Shown in pieces: positions 36,312-43,151 of a stretch of DNA of 43,151 nucleotides. Position 1 is the stretch's first letter, and each line of letters opens with the position of its first letter. Made by a program: the position numbers and the translations under genes. The stretch lies in the NCBI GenBank assembly GCA_025934435.1, contig JAICYB010000024.1:1-43151 (forward strand), written 5' to 3'. Below the pieces are notes generated by a model. It had not been told where the DNA came from, did no database searches, and saw only the letters and a list, made by a program, of their open reading frames with translations. Origin of the DNA: Actinomycetes bacterium (GTDB lineage: Bacteria; Actinomycetota; JAICYB01).

Positions 36312-37799
36312 GTGCGGATCGACTACGCGGCACTCGCCCCGGAACTCGTCATCACGGGTGCGGCGTGCCTCGTCCTGCTCGTCGACCTCGCGGTGCGCGG
36401 ACGAACCCGCGTCATCTCGGGATACATCGCGCTCGTCGGCTCGTTGCTCGCGATCGTTCTGCTGATCCCGAAGATGTTCGACGCGCCGACATCGACACTG
36501 AACGGCCTGTTCGTTCTCGACCACTTCGCGGTGGTGATGAAGATCATCTTCCTCGCCGTCGCGGCGTACGTGATCTGGATCGCGATCCCTCCGATGCGCG
36601 GACACCGCTACGAAGGCGAGTTCGTCTTCCTCCTCCTCTGCTCGGTCTTGGGGACGTTGCTCATGCCGTCGTCTCGCGATCTGCTGATGCTGTTCGTCTC
36701 ACTCGAGCTCGTGTCTGCTCCCGCGTTTGTCATCGCCGGGCTGCGCAAGGTCAATCCGCTCTCGAACGAAGCCGCGTTGAAGTTCTTCATCTTCGGCGTG
36801 TTGTCGGCGGGCATCTTCGTGTACGGCATATCGCTCATCTACGGCGCGACGGGGACGACGAGCCTGGCCGCGATCGCCGCGAGTCCCGCCGCCCGGGCCG
36901 CGCATCCGCCGGCGATCCTGTTCACCGGCATCGTGTTCATCGTCGCGGCGTTCGGGTTCAAGGTCTCCGCGGTGCCGTTCCACTTCTGGGCCCCCGACAC
37001 ATATGAAGGCGCGCCGACGCCGCTCGCCGCCTTCCTTTCCGTCGCGTCCAAAGCCGCGGGGTTCGTCGGGCTCCTGCTGATCCTCTACATCGGGTTCCCG
37101 GCGCTCGCGAAGTTCTGGGGGCCGTTCCTCGGCGTCATCGCGATCCTCACGATGACCGTCGGCAACGTTGTCGCGCTCCGGCAGCGCCAGTTCGTGCGGC
37201 TGCTCGCGTACTCGTCGATCGCGCACGCGGGCTACATGCTCATCCCGATCGCGGTCATCGGATCCAAGGCGGGCGTGGGGAGCGGTTCGTCCAACGCGAC
37301 GCTGATCCGCTCGCTCGTGATCTACCTGGCCATCTACTCGATCATGCAGCTCGGCGCCTTCGCCGTGGCGATCGGGGTCAGCAAGCAGTACCCGACGCTG
37401 CTCGTCCGGGACCTGTCGGGCCTCGGACGGCGCGCCCCGCTCCCGGCCCTCGCCCTCGCGGCCTTCCTCATCGCCCTCGGCGGGATCCCGCCCTTCGGGG
37501 GCTGGTTCGCGAAGTTTGCCCTGTTCACAGCCGCTATCGACGCCGGGACGAGCCTCGGCCTCGTCCTCGCCATCGCCATGGTCGTGAACAGCGTGATCTC
37601 GCTCTTCTACTACCTCGGGGTCGTCCGGGTGATGTACCTCGGCGAGACCCCCGAGGCCCAGGACGAGGGGGCCGTGAGCTTCCCTCGAACGATAGCTGCC
37701 GCGACCGCGTTAGCCTTCATCGGGGTCGTGTTCGTCGGGATCTATCCCGAGCCGTTCGCCAGGTTTGCGGACGCAGCACGCCTCGTGCTTCACGTGTAG
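36312..37799 (+). CDS. nuoN: NADH-quinone oxidoreductase subunit N (set 2), antiporter-like
   Basis: The 495-residue subunit has the Glu in SLELVSAPAFVIAGLRK and the Lys segment FGFKVSAVPFHFWAPDTYEG. GTG 36312 follows the nuoM stop by 3 nt. It is the last nuo gene; an M23 peptidase gene on the same strand begins 21 nt later and may be read from the same message. Confidence 0.93.
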   Translation: MRIDYAALAPELVITGAACLVLLVDLAVRGRTRVISGYIALVGSLLAIVLLIPKMFDAPTSTLNGLFVLDHFAVVMKIIFLAVAAYVIWIAIPPMRGHRYEGEFVFLLLCSVLGTLLMPSSRDLLMLFVSLELVSAPAFVIAGLRKVNPLSNEAALKFFIFGVLSAGIFVYGISLIYGATGTTSLAAIAASPAARAAHPPAILFTGIVFIVAAFGFKVSAVPFHFWAPDTYEGAPTPLAAFLSVASKAAGFVGLLLILYIGFPALAKFWGPFLGVIAILTMTVGNVVALRQRQFVRLLAYSSIAHAGYMLIPIAVIGSKAGVGSGSSNATLIRSLVIYLAIYSIMQLGAFAVAIGVSKQYPTLLVRDLSGLGRRAPLPALALAAFLIALGGIPPFGGWFAKFALFTAAIDAGTSLGLVLAIAMVVNSVISLFYYLGVVRVMYLGETPEAQDEGAVSFPRTIAAATALAFIGVVFVGIYPEPFARFADAARLVLHV

Positions 37800-37820
37800 G
37801 CGGAGGAACCGGACAAGCGC

Positions 37821-38999
37821 ATGCGTGGACGAGTGAAGTTCGTCGTGGCCGGTGTGATCGCCCTGGTGCTTGCGTCCCAGTTGGGCGTCCAGGCCCAGAC
37901 ACCGCCGTGCGGCGTGTTCGGGTGTCCGACCCCGGCGCCCACGCCGACGCCGAATCCCGACACGCCGAGCCCGGCGCCGAACGGCGCCTCACCGGCACCG
38001 CGCAAGACGCCTGCCAAGCACCCGAAGCAGACCCTGCCACCGCTTCCGGGGCAGGACACGCCGACGCCGAAGCCGTCCGCGAAGACATCGAAGCCGAAAG
38101 CGACGACGACACCGCCGGCGTTCGACGGGATCGATCCGAACTCGAAGCTTCCCGCGAACCTGCAGAAGGGCTTCACGATCCCGGACATCCCGCGTACGTT
38201 GCCGAACAACTCGACGAAGCTCGTCGAGCTCTTGCAGCCGCTGACCGATCTCGGTCTGCCGTTGCAGCAAGTGTTGATCGAAGGCATGGGACGGTTCCCC
38301 ATCGCCGGTCTCGCGTACTGGCACGACGACTGGCTCGAGGCGCGCTCGACGCCGGTGCCGCACCTCCACCACGGACTCGATCTCTTCGCCGATTTCGGCA
38401 CGCCGATCCGTGCCGTCGACGACGGAACGGTGTCGTACCTGAACGATCCGCAAGGTTGGGGGATCGGTATCGACATTCGCGCGACGGACGGAACCGAATA
38501 CATCTTCGCGCACATGCAGTCGATCGCCGACGGGTTGAAGCCCGGCGATCACGTGAAGCTCGGCGACGTCATCGGCTACGTCGGCAACACCGGCAACGCC
38601 GCCGGCGGACCGCCGCACTGCCACTTCGAAGTGCACAAGCCGGACGCGATCCCGCCGAAGCCGTTCGTGGACCAGTGGCTCGCCGACGCGATCAAGGCCG
38701 CACCGGAGTGGGTCGCGATGCGTCGCGCGCAGATCCTCGGGATCAAAGGCGGCGCAAGCGAGGTGCGCGTCGCGCGATCGGACGCCACCCCGGCGCTCCC
38801 GCGCAACTCCCTCGACGCTTCGATGGTCGTCACCGCCCTCGACCCCGTCGGCGGATCGGTCGGTCTGCTCCCGAAGCTGCAACTCGAGAAGGCGAAGCGT
38901 CCCGAGATCTCGAACGAGCTGCTCCTGCAGCTGATCCGCAACCGCATCGGCGGGTATCTGTTCGCGCCGCCGGCCGCGGACGGCCACTTAGCCGACTAA
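37821..38999 (+). CDS. Secreted M23 family metallopeptidase
   Basis: The 392-residue exported protein has a signal peptide (about 1-26) and a long Pro/Thr/Lys-rich linker (27-100). The M23 (LytM) peptidase domain spans about 175-285. Zinc ligands and catalytic residues are present: HxxxD (H183, D187 in HLHHGLDL), H231 (FAHM) and HCH (H266, H268). Active members cut peptidoglycan cross-bridges outside the membrane. A C-terminal part of about 100 residues has no clear domain. It lies just after the second nuo operon; no functional link is evident. Confidence 0.9.
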   Translation: MRGRVKFVVAGVIALVLASQLGVQAQTPPCGVFGCPTPAPTPTPNPDTPSPAPNGASPAPRKTPAKHPKQTLPPLPGQDTPTPKPSAKTSKPKATTTPPAFDGIDPNSKLPANLQKGFTIPDIPRTLPNNSTKLVELLQPLTDLGLPLQQVLIEGMGRFPIAGLAYWHDDWLEARSTPVPHLHHGLDLFADFGTPIRAVDDGTVSYLNDPQGWGIGIDIRATDGTEYIFAHMQSIADGLKPGDHVKLGDVIGYVGNTGNAAGGPPHCHFEVHKPDAIPPKPFVDQWLADAIKAAPEWVAMRRAQILGIKGGASEVRVARSDATPALPRNSLDASMVVTALDPVGGSVGLLPKLQLEKAKRPEISNELLLQLIRNRIGGYLFAPPAADGHLAD

Positions 39000-39023
39000 G
39001 GGTTACTATCGTCCCGCCATTTC

Positions 39024-39105
39024 GGGGGGATACCCAAGTGGCCAACGGGGCCTGGCTGTAAACCAGGTGGCTCAGCCTTCGCAGGTTCAAATCCTGCTCC
39101 CCCCA
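39024..39105 (+). tRNA. tRNA-Tyr (GTA)
   Basis: The 82-nt class II tRNA has acceptor GGGGGGA pairing with TCCCCCC and discriminator A39105. The anticodon arm is CCTGG-CTGTAAA-CCAGG with anticodon GTA. A variable arm (GGC-TCA-GCC) precedes the T arm GCAGG-TTCAAAT-CCTGC. CCA is not encoded. A -10-like TACTAT (39004-39009) precedes it. Confidence 0.95.
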
Positions 39106-39157
39106 CCCCCGTTGTTCGTCATGGGTGTACGACCCTGCATGGGTGGAGGGATCGAGC

Positions 39158-39517
39158 GTGCCCGGCGACGAACGCAATTGGCGAGAGATCCCGTTCTCAC
39201 CGGACGTCCTCGACTCCTGGAACTTCGACACCGGTCCGGACGAACCACTGGACGAAGCGCGTGCGCGACTGCGCGCCGAACTGATCCTCGTCCTGCGTGA
39301 GCTCATCTCGACGCGGCTGACCGACCGGCAGCGGCGCATCGTCGAGCTCTACTTCTACGCCGGACGAACCCAAGCCGAGATCGCCGGCGAGCTCGGGATC
39401 AGCCAGCAGGTCGTGAGCCGGCAGCTGTTCGGCGTCGTCCGCAATGGGAAGAAGGTGGGCGGTGCGATCAAGCGTCTGCGCGACGTCTGTGCCGAGCTCG
39501 GGATCGAGCCGCCGTAG
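39158..39517 (+). CDS. Small sigma-70 region 4-like HTH protein
   Basis: In this 119-residue protein the C-terminal half matches sigma-70 region 4: LTDRQRRIVELYFYAGRTQA, then EIAGELGISQQVVSRQL, with the recognition helix in ISQQVVSRQL. No region 2, which binds the -10 element, is present. The N-terminal half is acidic (FDTGPDEPLDEARARLRAEL). It is likely a DNA-binding regulator, not a complete sigma factor. GTG 39158 has GGAGGG 7 nt upstream. It follows tRNA-Tyr and precedes the structured leader. Confidence 0.75.
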   Translation: MPGDERNWREIPFSPDVLDSWNFDTGPDEPLDEARARLRAELILVLRELISTRLTDRQRRIVELYFYAGRTQAEIAGELGISQQVVSRQLFGVVRNGKKVGGAIKRLRDVCAELGIEPP

Positions 39518-39539
39518 CTTCCTGTGAGTGGGTGTAGCG

Positions 39540-39690
39540 CTCGCTATAGGCGAGGGACACGCGCACGGGGCTTCATCGCTCGAGAAGCTGAAAGGTGCCG
39601 AGTCTGAACAGGACGCTCTCGCGCAAGCGAGGGGGCTCATCGCCCGAGAGCCTGAGATGTGCCGGGTATGCGAAAGGACGCCCGTGCGTC
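39540..39690 (+). ncRNA. Candidate structured leader RNA upstream of the HEAT-repeat gene
   Basis: A hairpin CTCGC-TATAG-GCGAG (39540-39554) is followed by a long-range helix (CGCACGGG 39562-39569 with CCCGTGCG 39681-39688) enclosing smaller helices: GCTTC/GAAGC (39570-39574/39584-39588) and CTCGC-GCAA-GCGAG (39618-39631). The last competes with GCTCTCG/CGAGAGC (39615-39621/39645-39651), so two exclusive folds exist. It fits no class I know. A 65-codon open frame (39528-39725) crosses it, but with codon use unlike its neighbours. Confidence 0.5.
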
Positions 39691-39718
39691 GTGCCTCTCA
39701 TCTGAAAGGAGACGCGAC

Positions 39719-40468
39719 ATGGTGAACGAAGAGCAGCTGCGAACGCTCGCACGCGCGAGCGTGATGTTCGGATCGTTCGAAGACGAGCAGGCGACGTCGC
39801 CGTGGGACACTTCGATCCGCGAGCGCGCACTTGACGCGCTCGGTCATCCAGACGATGAGACCGTCGTGACGTCGGCGCTCGGCGCGCTGAAGTCGAACGA
39901 TCGCAATCTTCGCGTTGCCGCGCTTCGGATCCTTCGATGGCACCTCGGCGACGACCGCGCGGCCGCCGCCGTCCTCGATGCGACGTACGACCCGGCTCGA
40001 CGCGTCCGACGGGTCGCGGTGATGTTGAGCTCGCTGCTCATCGATCGCCCGGGCGTTGTCGAGCGACTTCGCGCGATGGTCGACGACTCGGACGAGACGA
40101 CGAAGATCTCCTCGAACGCGCTGGCGGCGCTCGCCGGCAACCTCGCCGTCGGTCTACCGGGCTCAGGTCTCCGGACCGTTTCCGATCTGTTGCAGTCGGA
40201 CCCTTTCCGCGAACGAGTCCTCATGCTGTTGTTGCAGCAACGTCCGGACGAATCGATCCGATCGTTGCTGCACGACGTCGTCCGTGACGGAACGAAAGCT
40301 GAAGCTGTGGCCGCGACGCGCGCGCTCTGCGGCATGCGAATCGCGAATCTCGCTCACTTCATGCCCGAGGACCGCAAACGGATCCAGGAGACTTCGGATC
40401 CGGTGGACCTCTCCTTCCTGTCGACCCGCGGCTACACGAACGCGTCGCTTTACTGGGTGCCCGCCTAG
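39719..40468 (+). CDS. HEAT-repeat-like protein of unknown role
   Basis: The 249-residue soluble protein is made of alpha-helical repeats. Examples are RERALDALGHPDDETVVTSA, LRVAALRILRWHLGDDRAAA and RVRRVAVMLSSLLIDRPGVV, which resemble HEAT-like repeats. No enzyme motif is seen. ATG 39719 has AAAGGAG 7 nt upstream; the open frame extends earlier without ribosome site. Its stop lies 7 nt from the convergent kinase gene. A binding or scaffold role is likely but unassigned. Confidence 0.75.
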   Translation: MVNEEQLRTLARASVMFGSFEDEQATSPWDTSIRERALDALGHPDDETVVTSALGALKSNDRNLRVAALRILRWHLGDDRAAAAVLDATYDPARRVRRVAVMLSSLLIDRPGVVERLRAMVDDSDETTKISSNALAALAGNLAVGLPGSGLRTVSDLLQSDPFRERVLMLLLQQRPDESIRSLLHDVVRDGTKAEAVAATRALCGMRIANLAHFMPEDRKRIQETSDPVDLSFLSTRGYTNASLYWVPA

Positions 40469-40475
40469 GTTCGTT

Positions 40476-42323
40476 TCACACGACGTGGAGCGGCCACCAC
40501 ATCGTCGCCGACGTCGCGAGAAGTCCGGCGAGCAGTACGGCGAGCGACCACAACGCCAAAGCCGGGCGGCGGACGCGGCCCGTCTCGCCGGCGAGGGTCC
40601 GCCACACGAGATCGCGTCCTGCTCGCAGCGCGAACGCGGAGCGGTCATTCGACGACGGTACGGTGAGGGCGGCCGTCCAAACGAGCAGACACGCCGCGAT
40701 GGCTCCCGACGCAGACGAAACGATCCCGACATCCACGTGGTGGGTCATCACCGCGACGAGGGCGACAGCTGCGACCGGCGCGAGGACGCGCGCGGCGTGA
40801 CCGAGCAGGCGGTGCAGGTGCATCGCGAAGATCAGCGGCACCCGAGCGTGTGCGCGCCAGCCGCGGTTCGAGATGACGTCACCCGTCGTCGCGAGAACCG
40901 GGAGACCGATGAGCGCGAAGGCGAGCGGCGCGATCACCGGTGCGACCGCGCCGGCGAGTCCGGACAAGGCCAGAACGGGCGCCAGCGCGAACACGGCGGA
41001 GCGCAAGCGGCGTTCGCGCCATAACCGCATCGGTGTGCCGAAGCGAGCGCGAGGCCGCGAAACGGGCGGTGCCGGACGATACGACCGCCGCGCTTCCTCG
41101 TCCACGAGGCGGTCGACGGACGCGAGGCTCAGCCCGAGGCCCGTTCCGGCGGTCCGCAGGTACGTGAGCTCCGCATCCGTCACGGGCCCGTCGGCGAGGG
41201 CGACGCGAGCGTACGTGCGGACCTGCTCTTTCCGGACGGCTTCGTCGGGCGCCTTCGCCGGTGCGTTCAGCGCGACCTGCGTCCCGACGATCGTCGGCGT
41301 GGGGAACGGATCGGGCGAGATCGTGCACCACGCGCACGCGCGTGAGGTGTAGATGTGGTTCGCATTGCGCGCGCAGTGACGGGCACGCTTCGCGACGGCA
41401 TCGAGCGCTACCGCCCATTCGCTCGCTTCGGGCCGCGCGGTCGGGTCTCCGTGTCCGCGGACGAACGCGCGTGCGAAGAGTTCTTTGAGTTCCTGCGGGA
41501 CGAGACCGTACGGCGGCGCATACTCGGGCGGCTTCGCGCCGCGTGCACTGCCGGCGTAGGAGAACAAGCCTTTCCGGATTTTCGCCTCGGTCGTTGGAGC
41601 GTCCTCAACGGCGGGTCCGCGCGACTGGAAGGGATGCGCGCCGAGCATCGCGAAACGGAAGACGAGGACGGCGAGTGCGAAGAGGTCGGCGTGATAACGA
41701 TCGGGGTCGTCACGCGCGAAGTCCATACCGTGCAATTCCGGTGCGAGGTAATCACCGGTTGCGACGCGCGTCGGGTAGACGATGCCCGTCCCCGGGTCGG
41801 TGATCTGGAACGAATCGCAGTCGATCAGCGAGACGAGACCGGTCGGTGCGATCAGAACGTTCGTTTCGCGAAGATCGCCGACGCGATGTCCGGACGCGTG
41901 CACGGCCGCGACGGCGGATGACAGGTTGCGTGCCGCAACCAAGAGATGCCGCCAGGTGAACCCGCCGCCGAACGAGCGGATGCGATCTTCGGAGTCGTAG
42001 TACTGGTGGGCTTGCCGGAACGTCGACGTATCGACGAGCGGCATGGTGAAGCCGCAGAGGCTCTGTGCCGTCCGGTCGGCGTAGAGGATCCCGTCGACCC
42101 ACGCGATCGACCGGTGTCTCCCTGTGCGCCAGGTCGGGTCGTCCGGCGGGTTGTTCAGCATGACGGGGAGCTTGTCTTCCACCGCGCGGCCGAGACGGTT
42201 CGCGTGGTAGATCTTCGCGACCCGCGTCTCGTCGCCGGCGATGCGGTGGACGGTGCCCTCGCCGCCGGCCGTGCCGCCTCCCGTCAGCTCGAGTGCCCGT
42301 CCGTGCGCGTCGTAGACGATCAC
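40476..42323 (-). CDS. TerY-P-type protein kinase with zinc knuckle and membrane region
   Basis: The 615-residue protein is a kinase of the TerY-P family. The glycine-rich loop is GGGTAGGEGTVHRI (15-28), the lysine is K37 (VAKIYH), the catalytic Asp is D150 (GHRVGD) with N155, and the DFG equivalent is DCD (168-170). A zinc-knuckle-like group follows (C317, H323, C330, C333). Residues about 365-412 (ADGPVTDAELTYLRTAG) faintly resemble a TerB-like helical domain. The rest has four or more spans. Kinase and PP2C are coupled by a GTGA overlap, so GTG 42323 is the start; the earlier ATG lies inside the PP2C gene. Confidence 0.82.
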   Translation of the reverse strand: MIVYDAHGRALELTGGGTAGGEGTVHRIAGDETRVAKIYHANRLGRAVEDKLPVMLNNPPDDPTWRTGRHRSIAWVDGILYADRTAQSLCGFTMPLVDTSTFRQAHQYYDSEDRIRSFGGGFTWRHLLVAARNLSSAVAAVHASGHRVGDLRETNVLIAPTGLVSLIDCDSFQITDPGTGIVYPTRVATGDYLAPELHGMDFARDDPDRYHADLFALAVLVFRFAMLGAHPFQSRGPAVEDAPTTEAKIRKGLFSYAGSARGAKPPEYAPPYGLVPQELKELFARAFVRGHGDPTARPEASEWAVALDAVAKRARHCARNANHIYTSRACAWCTISPDPFPTPTIVGTQVALNAPAKAPDEAVRKEQVRTYARVALADGPVTDAELTYLRTAGTGLGLSLASVDRLVDEEARRSYRPAPPVSRPRARFGTPMRLWRERRLRSAVFALAPVLALSGLAGAVAPVIAPLAFALIGLPVLATTGDVISNRGWRAHARVPLIFAMHLHRLLGHAARVLAPVAAVALVAVMTHHVDVGIVSSASGAIAACLLVWTAALTVPSSNDRSAFALRAGRDLVWRTLAGETGRVRRPALALWSLAVLLAGLLATSATMWWPLHVV

Positions 42324-43033
42324 GGCACGAGTGCGAGGACGAGCGTCTTGTCGTCGTCGGAATGTTCGGAGATCTTCGGCCCGCCGAGAAGGCGGGTCAG
42401 CCGGGCTTCCGCATCGTCGGGGGCGTCGCGCAAGAACGAGAAGATCGGATCGAAGAATCCTTCGTGCGCAGTGAGCCGTCCCGCGTTCTTGCGGAGTGCC
42501 GCGTGATGCAAGCCGTCCGTGAAGACGGCTACGGCGTCGATCCCGTCGAGCCCGCTGGCGCAACGCACGTGATCGAACCAATCGTCGGCGGCGAGCGAGT
42601 CCACCTCGTTCACGTATTCGCTGACCCCCGGCGGGGACAGAACCGCCGCGCATCCTTCGCGCGTACCGACGACTGCGCCGTCACCGATGTGTGCGATGCC
42701 GACGCGCGGCGTCGTGACGACGACCATGAGCGTGCAGGCGACGTCGGCGATGGGTGCGCACCGTCCGATGCGCTCGAGTGCTTCCCGTCCGGCGACGACA
42801 CCTTCCATGGCCGCGCGTTCCGGCGGAGCGTCGAGGTGGTCGAGCGCCGCGTCGACGGCAGCTTCCACCGCGGCCTTCGCACCGAGATCGGAACGGCACG
42901 CGCTCCCGAGTCCGTCGGCGACGGCGATGACGAGTGCTCCGCCCGCCCGCTCGATCGCGAATGCGTCCTGACACGGCGCGCCACGGAGGACGTGCGATGC
43001 GCCCGTGACGGACGCGCCTACCGTCGATAGCAC
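42320..43033 (-). CDS. PP2C-family serine/threonine phosphatase
   Basis: The 237-residue phosphatase has metal-binding aspartates in VADGLGS, HIGDGAV, FTDGL and SDDDKT. In the TerY-P triad the PP2C partner opposes the kinase. The family opening (GASVTGASHVLRGAPCQDAF) begins at GTG 43033, 2 nt after the stop of the preceding VWA gene; an ATG at 43144 would instead run through that gene. It overlaps the kinase gene by 4 nt. Confidence 0.83.
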   Translation of the reverse strand: MLSTVGASVTGASHVLRGAPCQDAFAIERAGGALVIAVADGLGSACRSDLGAKAAVEAAVDAALDHLDAPPERAAMEGVVAGREALERIGRCAPIADVACTLMVVVTTPRVGIAHIGDGAVVGTREGCAAVLSPPGVSEYVNEVDSLAADDWFDHVRCASGLDGIDAVAVFTDGLHHAALRKNAGRLTAHEGFFDPIFSFLRDAPDDAEARLTRLLGGPKISEHSDDDKTLVLALVP

Positions 43034-43035
43034 GG

Positions 43036-43151
43036 TTAGCCCGTTGTGATCTCCGCCCAGCCGTCCGGACCGGTTGCCGGCGGGAGCGCGAGACGTTCGC
43101 CGACGCGCGACGCCGAGATGTGGCGCTGCGACCGGGAGAGCCATTCGAACA
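43036..43151 (-). CDS. terY: TerY-like VWA protein (C-terminal fragment)
   Basis: About 37 C-terminal residues are visible (FEWLSRSQRHISASRVGERL, then LALPPATGPDGWAEITTG and stop). The form, an aromatic-rich segment followed by LPP and an acidic or polar end, matches TerY C-termini from memory. Together with the PP2C and kinase genes immediately downstream it completes the TerY-P triad. The metal-binding MIDAS domain is outside the window, so this call rests mainly on gene order. Confidence 0.6.
   Translation of the reverse strand, partial: FEWLSRSQRHISASRVGERLALPPATGPDGWAEITTG

Noticed and set aside
39540..39720. Glycine, TPP, SAM or cyclic-di-AMP riboswitch for the leader
   Set aside because: The conserved core words of these classes are absent or out of order.
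39528..39725. A 65-residue protein reading through the leader
   Set aside because: Codon use is unlike neighbours, the frame is rich in palindromes, and it lacks a ribosome site; kept only as an alternative.

Overview
This is a high-GC window of about 43 kb devoted mainly to respiration. There are no mobile elements and no CRISPR array. Three features suggest an aerobic actinobacterium or a deep relative: Rex-type operators, several promoters that appear leaderless, and a menaquinone-type prenyl synthase plus prenyl reductase next to nuo. I cannot name the phylum from sequence alone.

Left part (1-12.4 kb). A minus-strand cytochrome c maturation cluster (ccmC cut by the window edge, ccmB, ccmA, and an unknown membrane-anchored protein) is divergent from a three-gene plus-strand set. 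That set reads like ccoN-ccoO-ccoQ of a cbb3 oxidase, but CcoN lacks nearly all metal-ligand histidines and CcoO has lost both the His of CxxCH and the expected axial Met. The third gene is a 40-residue single-span protein that begins inside the ccoO stop. Next come, on the minus strand, a CDF cation exporter, an ABC-2 exporter and a polyprenyl diphosphate synthase. On the plus strand follow a heme A synthase/heme O synthase fusion (CtaA-CtaB), a membrane protein with two type-1 cupredoxin domains on a COX II-like scaffold, and a geranylgeranyl-reductase-family flavoprotein.

Middle (12.4-37.8 kb). Two complex I operons lie head to tail. The first is complete (nuoA to nuoN, 14 genes). The second has 11 genes (nuoABCD, nuoHIJKLMN) and lacks the NADH-oxidising NuoEFG module. 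Each is preceded by an inverted repeat matching the Rex (NADH/NAD+ sensor) operator at the promoter, so both are predicted to respond to cellular redox state. Most gene junctions overlap by a few bases. At two junctions (nuoL1/nuoM1 and nuoD2/nuoH2) a related 48-nt element is inserted that keeps ATGA overlaps at both ends.

Right part (37.8-43.2 kb). An exported M23 peptidase is followed by tRNA-Tyr, an orphan sigma-region-4 HTH protein, and a HEAT-repeat-like protein behind a probably structured leader. A minus-strand group of TerY-like VWA protein (only its C-terminus in the window), PP2C phosphatase and membrane-anchored kinase matches the TerY-P signalling triad. The main surprises are the 'ghost' cbb3 module, the paired 48-nt intercistronic elements, the shared Rex operators, and the folded leader at 39.54-39.69 kb.
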